Shown: positions 35,651 to 48,174, counted from the first letter of the stretch. The stretch is 64,000 nt of DNA from Lamellibrachia columna (GCA_963662155.1 OY759270.1:16670045-16734044), one strand, 5' to 3'. Numbers and translations: made by a program. Notes: generated by a model from the sequence alone, not told the origin.

Positions 35651-36370
35651 GAATGAGCCAGGAGAAGACGGAAGTGATGTGGTTGGGACATCAGAGAGAT
35701 AACTTGAACATTAGTTTGGATGGTAAGGAGATCAACAAAGTGGGTGGCTTTGTGTATCTTGGAGGAATGGCTAATGAGGATGAGCATTCAGAGGTAGAAG
35801 TGCGATTTAGGATACAACAGGGAGCGAATGCTTGGGGAAAGGTAGTGGGAGTCATGTTGGAAAAAACATTTTGAAAAGGCTGAAAAGGGAAGTCCTGAGA
35901 GCTTTTGTTACACCAGTATGCCTGTATCTGTATCTGTAGACAGTGGCTTTGTCAGAACAACAACAGCAGCTGCAAGTTTAGTTCTGGGTAAGTCAAATAA
36001 CAAGAACAAAGAGGGTTGACGAAAGAAGGATGAACGACCTGAGGAGAGATGGGATGCAACAGGACAGCTGAACATGAAGATGGGTGAGAAGCACCGTAAG
36101 ATGGGAAGGCGGCATGGTAAGGATGGATGCAGACAAACTAGCAAAGAGAGTGGAAGATAGAGATGAAAAAACATCAAGAATGCAAGAAAAGTGGAAGCGA
36201 ACAGCTAAGGTGGAAGGACTGCGTGAGGTGGGATACGAGAAGATCGGGGGAGGATAAAAGATGGGGGGGGGGCGGCCATTAGACAAGTATGGAAAGAAAC
36301 AACAGAAAGAGTGGCTCGACAATATTTTACCTGGCCTTAACCCATGTACAGCAGGGAACAAAGAGGAAAA
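35651..36370 (+). pseudogene. RTE-like LINE reverse transcriptase C-terminal part, array unit 1
   Basis: It reads MSQEKTEVMWLGHQR, then DGKEINKVGGFVYLGGMANE, then frameshifted pieces equivalent to the other copies. The K-TEVM, FVYLGG and basic C-terminal blocks are standard for the thumb region of RTE/BovB-like LINEs. The palm is missing here; the GDTN minisatellite stands in its place. Confidence 0.75.
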
Positions 36371-36629
36371 GCACCGTTAGTTTGGTAAACAAAAAGTTAT
36401 GTTTAATAAATCCAAGAATATTATCAACATTTTCATAAACAGTGCATAAATTGCTTACGAGAAAAAACATTTTAATTCAAAATTTGCTAAATTGTAGCAC
36501 CCCTCTACAGACATGGGGTTGTGTGACCATGATGCACCATTTAGAAAACTGGTGCCTATGAAAGTAACATGATTCTCTCCAGAGCATTTTTCTCATGACA
36601 CACCTATCTCACTGACTGACCTATCTCAC

Positions 36630-36904
36630 GTGTGACGAGGCTGCCATCATTGCTGACAATGACGCTCCACAACTGGATAGTGGACTGGAAGGTGGGGGGC
36701 TCCATCCTGTTACAGTTCTCCTGGCCAGTGTTGAGCACATTGGCATTGAAGACCACCTGATCTATCAAATCCTTCAGACACGGACTAGTCCACGAAAATT
36801 GGCAGCGTGCAGAGTCCTTCATCCTGTCTGACACAAACACACAAGTTACATAGATCTGAAGGTCTGCGTCAATCAAACAGTTCGCACACCCACACTTTGG
36901 TATT
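36630..36904 (-). CDS. exon I, unit 1: Cys-rich exon of the tandem gene
   Basis: On the minus strand an acceptor CCTCAACAG opens a frame of 91 codons reading IPKCGCANCLIDADLQIYVT, CVFVSDRMKDSARCQFSW, then VVFNANVLNTGQENCN and FQSTIQLWSVIVSNDGSL, up to a donor CAC|GTGAGAT. It starts with one base that completes an AGA with the AG of exon K, so the K-I junction is in phase. Six Cys residues and an extracellular-type composition are seen. The family is not recognised. This copy is open throughout, whereas the units 3 and 4 copies have a TGA inside. Confidence 0.6.
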
Positions 36905-37298
36905 CTGTTGAGGAACATTACAAAATCAATGTCTCATATGTATCTCTGTTTGAGCAATATGCATTTTACCAAATGGTTGTACTCATATAAATGACGTACT
37001 CTTCTTGACTACAGCATGCTCATAACAAATAAATATCCTTTGACAAGGAACAGGGAAAGAATAAATAACAACATTTAACAAATCAAGCTGGTTACCAAAA
37101 CAAAAGCCATTACCACTCAGCGCTAATACTGATTTATTAGAACAACTTAGTTTATCAATCTAATGTGACATTCTCCCCTCCCCCATAATTCATCGTTACA
37201 GTTTTTGCAATGTATGTTCCACTCATAATCTAATGAATTTGCAAGAGGACCATGAATGGCCTGCTTGCTAGGCAGTTATGTCAATTTATGACACCAAC

Positions 37299-37404
37299 CT
37301 GTAACAACACACAAAGTGGGGATAGGCAAGAGCGATCCGACTGAAGTGACCCTTGATGTTGTTCACTCTTGGTCCACCAAAATTGTTCCTGGCTGCCGCA
37401 GAAC
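37299..37404 (-). CDS. exon K, unit 1, of the tandem gene
   Basis: The acceptor TCTTTTTACAG begins a frame reading SAARNNFGGPRVNNIKGHFS, then RIALAYPHFVCCY, to a donor ACAG|GTTGGTG. It is 106 bases long, with two bases before the first full codon and two after the last, matching exon I in phase. The unit 2 copy (about 47452-47556) is one base shorter at the acceptor. Units 3 and 4 lack it. Confidence 0.5.
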
Positions 37405-37829
37405 CTGTAAAAAGACCTCAAGTAAAGGTATGTTTATGTTTACACAGCACTGTATCTAGCCGGACGCGTTGTGAGGCACACATTATACATAACTTTATAA
37501 ACCACAGACAACTGTCATTGCCACTGTTGTTATTGTCATTTAGGCATTGCCATTGTCAGCAATGTCAATACCACTGCTGCTGTTTACAAACGCAATGCGC
37601 TGCCACCCGAATCCAACCCAACAATGCCAACACAACACAAGGGAATCATTTGTCTGAATTGTTTAATATGTTTCAATGAACAGGTAATCTCTGAAGCCAT
37701 CAACCTACAGACGAGTTGGTCTTTTCGTGGTGCCTAAACAACAGCTCAGTCATTGACCAGTTGACCTACAGAGCACTTTTTAAAGAGCACTTTGTGAAAG
37801 TGGATTCATAGGTCAGACAACGATTTCAG

Positions 37830-37922
37830 GGAGGGAGGGAGGGAGGGAGAGAGGGAAGGATGAGGGAGGAAGGGAGAGAGGGCGGGAGGGCGGGAGGGAG
37901 GGAGGGAGGGGAGGGAGAGGGA
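37830..37922. repeat. (GGGA)n-rich microsatellite, unit 1
   Basis: Imperfect GGGAGGGA run. The same position in units 3 and 4 has GGGAGA-rich arrays (57403-57492 and 63455-63537). Confidence 0.93.
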
Positions 37923-38227
37923 AATGGACAGGGAGAGACTACGACACTGTGGTTCAGTAATTCCAACACGCCGCTAACTGTGCCTATCACCAGGGCGGCT
38001 TCGCGATAATCTCGCGCTAAGTTTGCAGACAACTGTTGAAACACGCCGAGGACGAGTGGGGATTGCGTCTCTACGTCGGCGATCGCGACGACGTCGGCGC
38101 CTCGAAAATAGGAGGCTTCGACAACGGCGACGAGATGGTCGTACATATTTGTCTTGCTCGACGTCATCCAATCTTCATCCATTCCCCCACGTCTACAGCA
38201 ACTGCTCTTACAAGACTCTGCCTCCAT
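37923..38227 (-). CDS. unknown GC-rich open frame
   Basis: An ATG at 38227 opens about 100 codons before the frame runs into the (CCCT)n microsatellite and a Pro/Ser tail. It reads TNMYDHLVAVVEASYFRGAD, then VVAIADVETQSPLVLGVFQQ, then LARDYREAALVIGTVSGVLE. The codons are GC-rich (many GTCGCC and GCGCGA), unlike the AT-rich surroundings. This block is absent from units 2 to 4. I do not recognise the protein. It could be a captured gene segment or a chance frame. Confidence 0.35.
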
Positions 38228-38872
38228 CTAGGTCAAGTGAAGCACTGATGCACGACTCCGACGTCTCTTTGACTAGATACCAATGCTGGTTTCGTTCCAG
38301 GACACACGTTAGATGATGTAAACAGTATATAAAAAAACAATCAATCATCTTTGATATAGCATTCAACGCTCCCCAACACGGACACAGCGTGCGACACAAG
38401 TGTTGACTTCGTACCAGGATACACGTGTGTAACAAACAGTGATACGCAGACACGCTCCCCGCCGACGTTTAATAATATCCAAATGACGAGATCTTAGCTG
38501 GTACGCTCATTGAGCTATAAAGGCCTATGTTGCAACATTTGTTTTTGCGCGGTTTATTATTTGCTCTTCTTACTAATATTAGCAGTAAGATGCACGCATG
38601 AGGAAGCTACAGTGTGGTGTGAACCATTGCCATATTAAATATTGCAAAACAAGTGTACTTGTCTGCATTAACAAACACACGCTCTGTCTCCCTCTCGCGA
38701 TGCCTCCTTTCCATCGCTCGCTTCTTCTCTGCCCCCCCCCCCCGCGTCTCCTTCTCTCCCATCGAATGGGGCGTGGTAGCGTTCCGGATAGAACGTCAGG
38801 CTCTCAGTCGCGAAAACCCTAGTTGCTGCCGTTTCGAAGCTTTGGCAATTTGTTTCACCAAGCGTTACCACA

Positions 38873-39050
38873 ACTCATTCATTTGTATCAATGAATACTT
38901 GGCTATATGGGCGGTGAAAGTATGTAAGTATGATCTTCGTGCAGTAATTGCAGCATGGCTGAGTGCTTCCCAGAGAAGTCGAGATGGAGTTGGAATGGAC
39001 AGGTGTGAAGTGAAGTGTAAAACACTTTGAACAGAACAAATGACTGGATA
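38873..39050 (+). mobile_element. SINE family member, unit 1
   Basis: TCTTCGTGCAGTAATTGCAG, then GAGTGCTTCCCAGAGAAGTC, then AGTGTAAAACACTTTGAACA. A partial repeat of the same 3' part lies at about 39340-39430. Confidence 0.65.
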
Positions 39051-39149
39051 CAACCAACATATTTTTCCTGCCTATCTGCCTGCCACCCTCCCTGTCTGCT
39101 TCCATCCCCGCCTACATCCCTTATGCGTGCGTGTGTGCGAGTAAATCAT

Positions 39150-39752
39150 ATGTAAGGAGCGGTCCTATTCTGTCCACATTGAAAAAAAACAATGTACATT
39201 TACTGCAGAACACTGAATGCACACAAACTGATGTGTACTATTGTTTTTTGTGCGTAAATGTTTTGAGTAAATTGCTTTAAACAGAATGATTACGTATTCT
39301 CGACATAAAAATATGCATGTGTCGATACAATTAGGATACCAGAATAACTGCTTCCCAGATAAGTTGCGGTGGATTTCTGCCATGGGTTGAAATGTAAAAC
39401 ACTTTGAACAATCCCAAGGACTGGATACCACGAAAGCAATGTTCCTGTCTGTCTGCCTGCCTTTCCGCCTTCAACCTGTCTTCTTCCATCCCCGCCTCCC
39501 TCCCTCCCTCCCTCCCTCCCTCCCTCCCTCCCTCCCTCCCTCCCTCATGTGTGCGTGCTTATGAGACCAGTATAAGGGGCTGTCCTTTTCTGCCCACATT
39601 TAAATCACATTTACAGCAGAACATGGAACACACACTAACTGATGCGTACTATTATTTTTGTGTGTAAACGTGTTGAGAAAATTGCTGTAAACAGAATGAT
39701 TACGTATCCTAAATAGAACAACACGCATGTGTCGATACAATTAGGATACCGG
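39150..39752 (+). repeat. tandem duplication of about 415 bp, unit 1
   Basis: Bases 39150-39343 recur at about 39568-39752, sharing TGATTACGTAT then CATGTGTCGATACAATTAGG. A (CCCT)n run (39494-39545) and a SINE piece lie between them. Unit 2 has the second form at 48430-48615. Confidence 0.75.
39494..39545. repeat. (CCCT)n microsatellite
   Basis: About 13 CCCT units. Confidence 0.96.
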
Positions 39753-39836
39753 AATAATTGCGGTATAGAAATTGCGGTTCTAAGTGAGGATTATAACGTC
39801 ATTCACGGCGTTGACACGTGTCAAGGCGTGGTGCTG

Positions 39837-40181
39837 CTAAAGATTATCTGATGCAAACAGGACAACGCCGCCCGTGCGCATGGACAATGCCTGTCGTGGT
39901 TCGTTGATTACCTCCGCCAGCACAGACAAAAGTGTTAATTCCTGTCCACCAGCCAGCATGCAGGGAATTCTTGCATTTAGCTTATCGCATATAACAATCC
40001 ATGCGAAGTTGGTGCTTCTGCTAATGAAGCGACAAATGGCATACTGTGTAGGGCCTACCATGACTGAAGAACGACCAATTGAAGAAATGTGGAGGAGTGT
40101 GCAAGACAGCATTTCGTGTGCTATATCCGTGTTGACTTGCATGATATCTTTTTCAACATATGTTGTATGTCCATAGCACAC
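39837..40181 (-). CDS. unknown 114-codon open frame shared with unit 2
   Basis: The frame includes MLSCTLLHISSIGRSSVMVG, then LTLLSVLAEVINEPRQALSM, then GGVVLFASDNL. The homologous stretch in unit 2 (48645-49009) has its frame broken, with indels near 48810 and 48890, although LLSVLAEVINEPRQALSM is preserved. No domain is known to me. Confidence 0.3.
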   Translation of the reverse strand: MCYGHTTYVEKDIMQVNTDIAHEMLSCTLLHISSIGRSSVMVGPTQYAICRFISRSTNFAWIVICDKLNARIPCMLAGGQELTLLSVLAEVINEPRQALSMRTGGVVLFASDNL

Positions 40182-40459
40182 ACTGCGTGCTTCCTGTGGT
40201 GTTGTCTGTAAAAGCTGATATCAGCTAAATAGGTAGAAGTGCATAGCGTTGACAGCCAGTCGGACGAAATGGGTGAACAAAGAAATGTTTCGAGACAGCT
40301 ACTATGAAAACAAAAGGTGCATTATAAACAACGAATTTGTGACTTAACAGAATGCGGATGGTTTATGTATAAACGTCATTTGGTTTTGTAGATAAATAAT
40401 AGCTATACTACGGAGTACACATATTTGATATGGTGTTAATTTTGATAAATATTTCGAGG

Positions 40460-40840
40460 ATGTATTAGTGCTAGTGTTTTATGGCACTCCAGCACATATG
40501 CAAATTTGATCTCTTCGAAGAACAGCCAGGTCACACTGTTAATCTAATGCTTTCCACATGTTTTACTGTGCTTCTCTACAAAGTCTGACACATAAGGAAA
40601 CGTCTTGCAACATATTGTGCACACCTAATCGATTCAAATAGACATGCACAATTTACCCCACCAAAAATAACAAACTCGGATTTAATTGCATTTAACTTTA
40701 ATGTGGGCTCTGTCTTCCAGTGGAAGATTTTGTGGAGACAATCCCTGAGCTAGTTTTGAAAGTGATTTGTATCTCGTGTAGCCAAAATAGCATAGGTATG
40801 TGATTTATTAGCATACACTTGGATATCCAAGTTGTAAGTC
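40460..40840 (-). pseudogene. LINE RT fragment (L2/CR1-like), unit 1
   Basis: The minus strand reads IQVYANKSHTYAILATRD (a decayed YADD region), then LRDCLHKIFHWKTEPTLKLN, then KSEFVIFGG. This is the palm-to-thumb part of an L2/CR1-type RT. It abuts exon G. The unit 2 copy (50456-51083) is longer. Confidence 0.7.
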
Positions 40841-40872
40841 CAAGTCTGGTCAATAACAGATTTAACACCTAC

Positions 40873-41008
40873 ACATGGTTCACTGAATGGTATAAATTCA
40901 GTCAACACTTGATCATTTGCTGTGTCGCCAGAACTGTCTGCACTGATTGTCCTTAAACACTTCCTGGAGAAACCATGTGGCAATATCTTGATTTTGTTGG
41001 ACCCCCGA
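40873..41008 (-). CDS. exon G, unit 1, of the tandem gene
   Basis: Acceptor CGTTGCAG, then a frame reading RGSNKIKILPHGFSRKCLRT, then DTANDQVLTEFIPFSEPC, to a GT at GTAGGT. It stays open in unit 2 as well (51080-51245). Its phase relative to neighbouring exons is not settled, so the donor choice is uncertain. Confidence 0.4.
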
Positions 41009-41465
41009 CTGCAACGGTATTTTTCAAATAACAAACAAACAAACATAAGTTATAACATTTACATCCATTAAATTTAACAAAGGTAATAATAAATACATTT
41101 GTATGTGTGCGTTTTCACGTACAGGGTACACTTTTACCAAAATGAACTTTCCCGCATAGTATTGAAATAATTAATGGTGTAATATTAATTCAGTCTAATT
41201 ACAATACAATTTTTGTGGCTGAGCGGGATTGAGAGACTTTCCATGAAACCGCCGATAATCTGTATATCTGGACAGAGGTCTTTAAAAACAAAGGCGCTAA
41301 AATACGAATAGATGGAACGTGATAAGTCTCTTTCATGGTTTCATCAATTATAGCAAAAGCAAATTCATTAATGTTCACCTAAATTTGCAAAGGAAGCTCC
41401 AGCACATGATCACAGAACAGAATAAACTAATGAAATCTAAATATATATATTCCTTGCTCACTTAC

Positions 41466-44039
41466 CATATGCTTCTGGGAAAATCTCAGCTGAAGGATGC
41501 ACAACAACCAACTCACTCCTTCGTGGTGATGTCCTACTCAAGAGAGATTGAGTCCACAGCTGACCCATTGTGTCTGGAATGATATACACAGACGTCGTCA
41601 TTTCGTCCTCCCAACGGCCAATAAATGAATGGGAAAAATGTTCTACAGTTTCTTTTAATACAGGCTATGTGCATATGATAGAAAACAAAATATACAAATA
41701 TCTTGTTACACATAGATGTAAGAAAAACTGTCTTTTTAAATGCTTCCTTTTCTGTCTGAATCAACCAATGGTTCCATTCCAAAAATGTATATGATTCTAA
41801 CTCGATCAAACATTACATCTATATTACACATATGTTGAATAATGGTGGAATGATAGGATGAAAATTTGAAGCAGTATGCCGACGACCATGGGAGGATGAA
41901 CATTTGCAGCAGTAAGAATACCCCAAAAAGCCATCTTGGTGCACCCTGGGGCAAGACAGCCATCCATATACCGGGGCAGTTCGGACTACAACTCCTTCCC
42001 CCGTGTTTTTAGTTTTGTCATGTTTGATCGCCCTGACAGTACATAGCAAAGTCAGTTTAGGTTGCCCAACCATGGCATTGTGTTGTTTTGACTGCCGAGT
42101 ACAACAAAGATACGTCATGCCTGGACGATTCTGATCGACTGCAGCAACAAGTTGAATGTTAAACCTCTAACCATGCATAACATACCGAAATAAGGAGTAA
42201 TGTACCATATTGGTTCGTCCATATAAACATTGCCTGAATAATAATACATACATACACACATGAAAATATTATGATAGTACAGAGGCTATAATAGTTGTCA
42301 AGTAAAAATGGAGTTAGCACATAAAACATACCTTCCAATTTATAAATTGGTGAAATGTTATAAAAGTGTTATATGCACGTATTTCCACAGTGACTGGGAG
42401 TGGTAGTGTTTGAATGTTTAGTGTCATTGTAAAATTAAAACAAATGCCTCTTTCCTTTGTATACAGATGATACAATTCAGAAAATAGTAATAACTTATCG
42501 TACTCAATATAACCAGGATGCATGTAATTCCAAAAACAATGCCCCGAACGCGGCGGTGCGCAGAAGAGTTGCACGAATCATGGTATGTTCGCTGCCCCAG
42601 TCGAACAACCACGGAAAGGACATTTTTGCTAGTAATGCAGTGGCGTGATACGTAGTAAAATTTAACAATGTACGGTTCATCTAAGTTAGCATCTCTCTGA
42701 TTGTATACCTACCAATATTATCTGGACAATATCTCATCATTAACTCCACGGACAGTATTCCAGAAATACTGTTTATAAGACAATATCTCTTCAGAAGTAT
42801 ATCCTGGATATTGTTCTGCCACTGCATTACACACAGAATGTCACATACCGAAGTTGATTTTCGGCTGTCTGTGCAGTGAATTACAGTCAGTTGATATTAA
42901 ATTATTATAACATCTTTGAACAATGTAAATTGCTGGCTCAATGTTAATTGTATTTCTTTTCCTAAATAACATCATTCTTCTTCACATAAAGGGCGGGTCC
43001 AGTCTCAGAAAAAAGGGGTGCCCAGTTTCCCAATAATTTTTTTTTTATTACGTAACTTAATATATATAATCTAATTTACTGAAATATCTAATTCTTGTAA
43101 TTCTAGATCCTGTTAATGTGACTTACCAAAGTTGTTTCTGTGGATATACTGAAGGAGTGGTTCCACCATCTCTACGGAGATAACATTGAAAGATGCCAAG
43201 GCCACTAAACGGGGTGTGTAGTGGTGATGCATAGGAATCAGGTCACGTTCCACGTATGTACATGGTTGTACTCAGAACACACTGCAAACACAGCAGTGAG
43301 CTACAGTGATTCACTTTCCTTTATTCAAGCACCTGATACTGATAAGTCGCGTCTTATCAAACGAAAGCTGATATGATCATAATCAATGCTTCAATTTGGA
43401 TTACTTGAAAAGAAAACCAAGCTTTTACTTGTATATTTTATATAAATGTGGATGTCAGAGTATATGTAATTGATGGCCCACTAAAAATCAACCCATAAAT
43501 ATAACATAGTCACTATCATGAAATAAAGCTTTTCCAGGTATATTTGAATATTTTCCAAAGACATATACTTGAGAATTGGACCTCCCACAGACGAGATGCT
43601 TCGATGACAACATCACCTTAGTGATGGGACTGGTGTGTACAGAGAACGTCTGGAGAGCTATGGGCCCTGTCCAATTGACTCTGGGTGCTGCAGAACGACA
43701 TGCGCAGCTCCCGAAATTGTCCAGTAGGCTATATCAATCCATTTCCCACTCAAGGCTGAAAACAGTCAAACAATGTACAACACAAAAACAGCCCTGCTTA
43801 AAAAGGAGCAACTTGCACATTAGCGTAAGAAATATAATCAACACATCTAAATGAGATGTTAGTGTTAACTGTAGTTTCTCAGAATTAGTAATTATTTATA
43901 ACATTTAGTTCTAACATTCTAGACAAATGTAGCAAGCAGGGAGACTCACCAGTTGTGGGGGCGAGATAGACACTGAGGGTTGTGACACTGTCCCTACTAT
44001 GGTATATGTCCTTCATACGCAGCGGAAACTTCTGCATAT
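41466..44039 (-). pseudogene. exons F to A of the tandem gene, unit 1
   Basis: Exon F 41466-41573, E 41972-42091, D 42332-42454, C 43127-43204, B 43586-43687 and A 43950-44039, with F2 ending at 41296. Exons C, D and F are open with good sites. Exon A has lost its acceptor (CTACAG became CTACAA), B has lost its donor (GTAGGT became GGAGGT), and E is one base short at its donor, so this copy should not make the same product. Exon C here (LVALASFNVISVEMVEPLLQ) differs from unit 3 by several replacements without stops. Confidence 0.6.
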
Positions 44040-44439
44040 TTGTAGGTAGGATGCAGAAACAACACTCAATCAGCTTTAGTTTTCAATATCTGCATACACA
44101 TATTCTGTCTACTCTATCTAATCTATAAATAAGTTTATGTTGGTATGTCAGTTGTGTCCTATTCACGGACGTATTTGTGGGCCAATCTAGATGAAACTGT
44201 ACAAGGTGACACAGGAGCCCCTTCTGACGAACATGGAGGGCCATATGGGGGCCCCGGGGTGGGAATTACATTTTAAAAAGGCTTTATTTTGCTTTCTATG
44301 TCATCATAAAGATAATAATTATGGCTGCCTTTTTCATATCGATACCAGCATTACACCAACTACTGTCCTGTCAGTATACCAGCTTATATTAAATGTGTGG
44401 CCGTGGTGAGAGTCCTTGTTGACTACCACTGTCTCCGGG

Positions 44440-44640
44440 CCTGGGAAGCTTTGGTGGATTCTGATCCATTCAGCCTTGTTCTCAGTTTCTCGTCAACCAA
44501 ACTGGCTTTCTGCATCCTCTAGCACCATATCTGTAAAAATCAAACATCTTCTTCCTTGTAAGGTGGCCAAAGTACCGAAGCTTTCTTGTCATCACTGTTC
44601 TCAATAGTCAACAATTGTTTTCGATTTTACTTACATAGTC
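44440..44640 (-). pseudogene. LINE C-terminal relic
   Basis: The minus strand reads TRKLRYFGHLTRKKM and then decayed sequence. The RKLRYFGH motif is typical of the C-terminal region of RTE- and jockey-like LINEs. Only found in unit 1. Confidence 0.4.
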
Positions 44641-45027
44641 ATTTCTTTTCAATCCAGTTAATAACCAACAATCTTCTATAGCATCGCACCTCAAGAGTGG
44701 CAACGTGCTTTTTGCCTGCCCTTTTCAAAGTCTAACACCACCTACCTACGTAGCATATCAATCCGTTGTTACCAGCCTGGAATAGATAATGACCCAACCG
44801 TGTCATACCTTGTCACTGGAACCATGTTCTTTACCTACAATACATTTCCTCTGCAGAAGCTGAACGAATGATACTGCATTCCACAAAGAGCACTAGATGT
44901 ACTAGTGTTTACGTCAATCCTGGTTAAATCATGGTTAATAAAGGAACAATTTAACTAACAAATTATCTTGGACGGATATAACACAGTATGCTATTAATAT
45001 TTTCTGACTTTCTATTGTAAAAAGAGC

Positions 45028-45640
45028 ATGCAAACTGCGTTCTATTTATGTGATTACTTGCCAGTTCTGTGTCATGGCATGCCACACCAAAACCTTGCCT
45101 GTCTTGCTGAGTACAGCTACCATCAGATAATAACCTGCCAGTTTTGTGTCATGGCATGCCACACCCCGACCGTGCCTGTTTTACTGAGTGTAGCCACCTT
45201 GAGAAAATTACCTGCTAGTTTTGTGTCATGCCATAAAACACACCGACCTTGCCTCTCCTACTGAGTACAGCCACCGTAAGAGAATTACCTGCTAGTTTTG
45301 TGTCGTGACATAAAACACCCTGACCTTGCCTCTCCTACTGAGTACAGCCACCGTGAGAGAATTACCTGCCAGATCTGTGCCATGGCATGCCACACAACGA
45401 CATTGCCTCTCCTACTGAGTACAGCCACGGTGAGAGTATTGCGTGCCAGTTCTGTGCCATTGCATGCCACACCCCGAATTTGCTGTCCTACTGAGTATAG
45501 CCACCGTGAGCGAATTACCTGCCAGTTCTGTGCCGTGGAATGCCACACCCCGACTTTGCCTTTCTTACTGAGCACAGTCACCGTGATAGATTTAACTGCC
45601 AGTACTGTGTCATGGCGTGCAACACCTAGACCTGTCATGT
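45028..45640 (+). repeat. 77-bp minisatellite, unit 2 (about 8 copies)
   Basis: The unit contains TACTGAGTACAGCCACCGTG, then AGAGAATTACCTGCCAGTTC, then TGTGCCATGGCATGCCACAC. The spacing is exactly 77 bases for several landmarks (45061 to 45138; 45251 to 45328 to 45405). Units 3 and 4 have only about two copies (54550-54690 and 60595-60735). Confidence 0.92.
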
Positions 45641-46560
45641 TCCTGAGAACAAAAAGAAGAGTTGTGGTTGGATATGGGTTGTTGGAAGAGTTTCCAGTTA
45701 ACATCGGTTAGAGGCAAGGAAGTGACCCTTTCCTCTTTATCATAGTGCTGGCACTAATCACCAGGAAGATCAGCATAAAGGATGTTCTCATGTAGGTGTT
45801 GTATGCAAATGATCTGGCCATGACAGCAGACAACAAACAAGAACTACAGGAAGTGTTGGCGGAATGGAAGGGGGTGTTCAAGAAGCACGGACTGAAAATG
45901 AGCAGAGAGAAGACAGAAGTCATGTGGGTTGGACATCAGACAGAGGATTTGAACATTAGTTTGGATGGTAAGGAGATCAACCAAGTGGATGGTTTTGTGT
46001 ACCTTGGAGGAATGATTAAGGAGGATGGGCATTCAGAGGTAGAAATGCGATGTCGGATACAACAGGGAGCGAATGCTCGGGGAAAGGTAGAGGGAGTCAT
46101 GTTGGACAGAAACATTTTGATAAAGCTTAAAAGTCATGAGAGCTTGCGTTACACCAGCATGCCTGTATCTGGAGACAGTGGCATTGACAGAACAACATTA
46201 GCAGCTGCAAGTTTGGTTATGGGTTCGTCGAATATCAAGAACAAAAAGGGTTGACGGAAGAAGGATGAACAACCTGAGGAAAGATGGGACGCAACAGGAA
46301 GATTGGTGAGAAGCAAGGTGATATGGGCAGGCCACATGGTAAGGGTGGATGCAGACAAACTAGTAAAGAGAGTGGAAGAGCGAGGTAGAAAACATCAAGA
46401 ATGCAAGAAAAGGGGAAACGAACAGCTAAGATGGAAGGAATGCCTGTGGAGGGATACGAGAAGATCGGGGGAGGATGAAAGATAGAGAGGGGGCGGAAAG
46501 TATGGAAAGAATCAACAGAAAGAGTGACTCGACAATATTTTACCTGACCCTAACCCATGT
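45640..46560 (+). pseudogene. RTE-like LINE reverse transcriptase part, unit 2
   Basis: RQGSDPFLFIIVLALITRKI, LYANDLAMTADNKQELQEVL, KMSREKTEVMWVGHQ, VDGFVYLGGMIKEDGHSEVE, then a basic C-terminus. The palm box reads YAND in place of YADD in every copy of the array that has it, so the element was already catalytically dead before amplification, or belongs to a lineage with that change. Frameshifted near 46130 and 46250. Confidence 0.8.
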
Positions 46561-46840
46561 ACAGCAGGGAACAAAGAGGAAAAGCACCGTTAGTTTGGTA
46601 AAAAAAGTTATGCTTAATAAATCCAAGAATGTAATCAACATTTTTATAAACAGTGTATAAATTGCTTATGAGAAAAAACATTTCAATGCAACATTTGCAA
46701 AATTTTAGCATCCCTCTACAGACATGGTGTTCTGTGACTATGATGCACCATTTAGAAAACTGGTGCCTCTGACAGTGACATGATTCTCTCCAGAGCCTTT
46801 TTCTCATGACACACCTATCTCACTGACTGACTTATCTCAC

Positions 46841-47052
46841 GTGTGACGAGGCTGCCATCATTGTTGACCATGACGCTCCACAACTGGATAGTGGACTGGA
46901 AGGTGGCGGCCACCATCCTGTTACAGTTCTCCTGGCCAGTGTTGAGTACCTTGGCATTGAGGACCACCTTATCTATCAAATCCATCAGAAAAGTTACATA
47001 GATCTGTAGATCTCCTTCAATGAAACAGTTCGCACACCCACACTTTGATATT
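46841..47052 (-). CDS. exon I, unit 2, with in-frame deletion
   Basis: Same acceptor and donor as in unit 1, but 63 bases (21 codons) shorter. The frame stays open: ISKCGCANCFIEGDLQIYVT, then FLMDLIDKVVLNAKVLNTGQ. Two of the Cys residues fall in the deleted part. Confidence 0.5.
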
Positions 47053-47602
47053 CTGCAAAGGACAACAATCTATCATATGTATCTGTGTTTAGGCAACATA
47101 TGCATTTTCCCAGGTGGTTGTGTTCATATAAATAACGTACCTTTCTTGAATACAGCATGCTCATAAAAATAAAATATCCTTTGACAAGAAGGATGTACAG
47201 TGAAATAATAAATAACATTAAACAAATCAAGCTGGTTACCAAAACAAAAGCCATTACCACTCAGCGCTAATATTGATTTATTAGAACAAATGTAAAAGTT
47301 AGTTTCTCAATCTAATGTGACATTCTCCCCTCCCCCACAATTCATCGTTACAGTTTATTGCAATGTCTGTTCCACTCATAATCCAATTAATTTCCAAGAG
47401 AACCATGACTGGCCTGCTTCCAAGGCGATTATGTCTACTTATGACACCAACCTGTACCAACACACAAAGTGGTGATAGGCAAGAGCGATCTGATTGAAGT
47501 GACCCTTGATATTGTTCACTCTTGGTCTACCAAAATTGTTCCTGGCTGCCGCAGCACTTGTAAAAAGACTTCAAGTAAAGGTATGTTTATATATAAACAG
47601 CA

Positions 47603-47898
47603 CTGTATCCAGTCCTTGGGATTGTTCAACGTGCTTAACAGTTCACCCCCTGGCTGACCAGTTCATTCCAACACCTTCTGAACTTCTCTGGGAAGCATTC
47701 AGCAATGATACAATTACTGTGCGAAGATTATTCGTTCACATTTCCACACTCGTCTGTACCTGGGTACTTATTTATAGCTGAGTGAACTGTGGTAATATGG
47801 TGGAACAAAATTGACAAAGCTTTGGTACGGCAGCAATTGGATTTGAACACGGGTTCCCTCAGCCGAGTCTGGCGTTCTAACATTGGGTGGTAGAAATA
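47603..47898 (-). mobile_element. tRNA-headed SINE, unit 2
   Basis: On the minus strand the head reads TTAGAACGCCAGACTCGGC, then GTGTTCAAATCCAATTGC (a B-box-like GTTCAAATCC). The body has TACCACAGTTCACTCAGC, AATGTGAACGAATAATCTTC and AATGCTTCCCAGAGAAGTTC. A tRNA-derived head and an L2-like 3' end identify a SINE. It is absent from the same place in unit 1. Confidence 0.75.
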
Positions 47899-48174
47899 TA
47901 ATGAATAACTATTTTTTTCATATTTCGAAGCATAGGCATATTGAAAGAGATGAAACAATCAAATTTATGAACTTTCTAACTTCTCATGAGACAAATTCCC
48001 AGCAGATGTTTTAAACATAAACATGTACAAATTCCCAGCAGATGTTTTTATAGTGTACACAGCCATTGTCTTAACCAAAACATGCACTTACATCTATTGA
48101 TTTGCATCTTTAACAAAGAACAACACTGTTGCCTTTTAACCTTTCATGGCTATCGCTTGTCGAGGGAAATCTTC

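Noticed and set aside
40750..41046. Complete C-terminal exon of 98 codons
   Set aside because: Only the upper part is an exon (G); the lower part from IQVYANKSH onward is a decayed LINE RT.
42440..42610. Signal-peptide-like frame MIRATLLRTAAFGALFLELH on the minus strand
   Set aside because: It ends in a stop soon after with no good donor, and it lies between exons C and D, in the middle of the gene.
47603..47898. tRNA gene
   Set aside because: Only A- and B-box-like words in a SINE head; no cloverleaf can be drawn.
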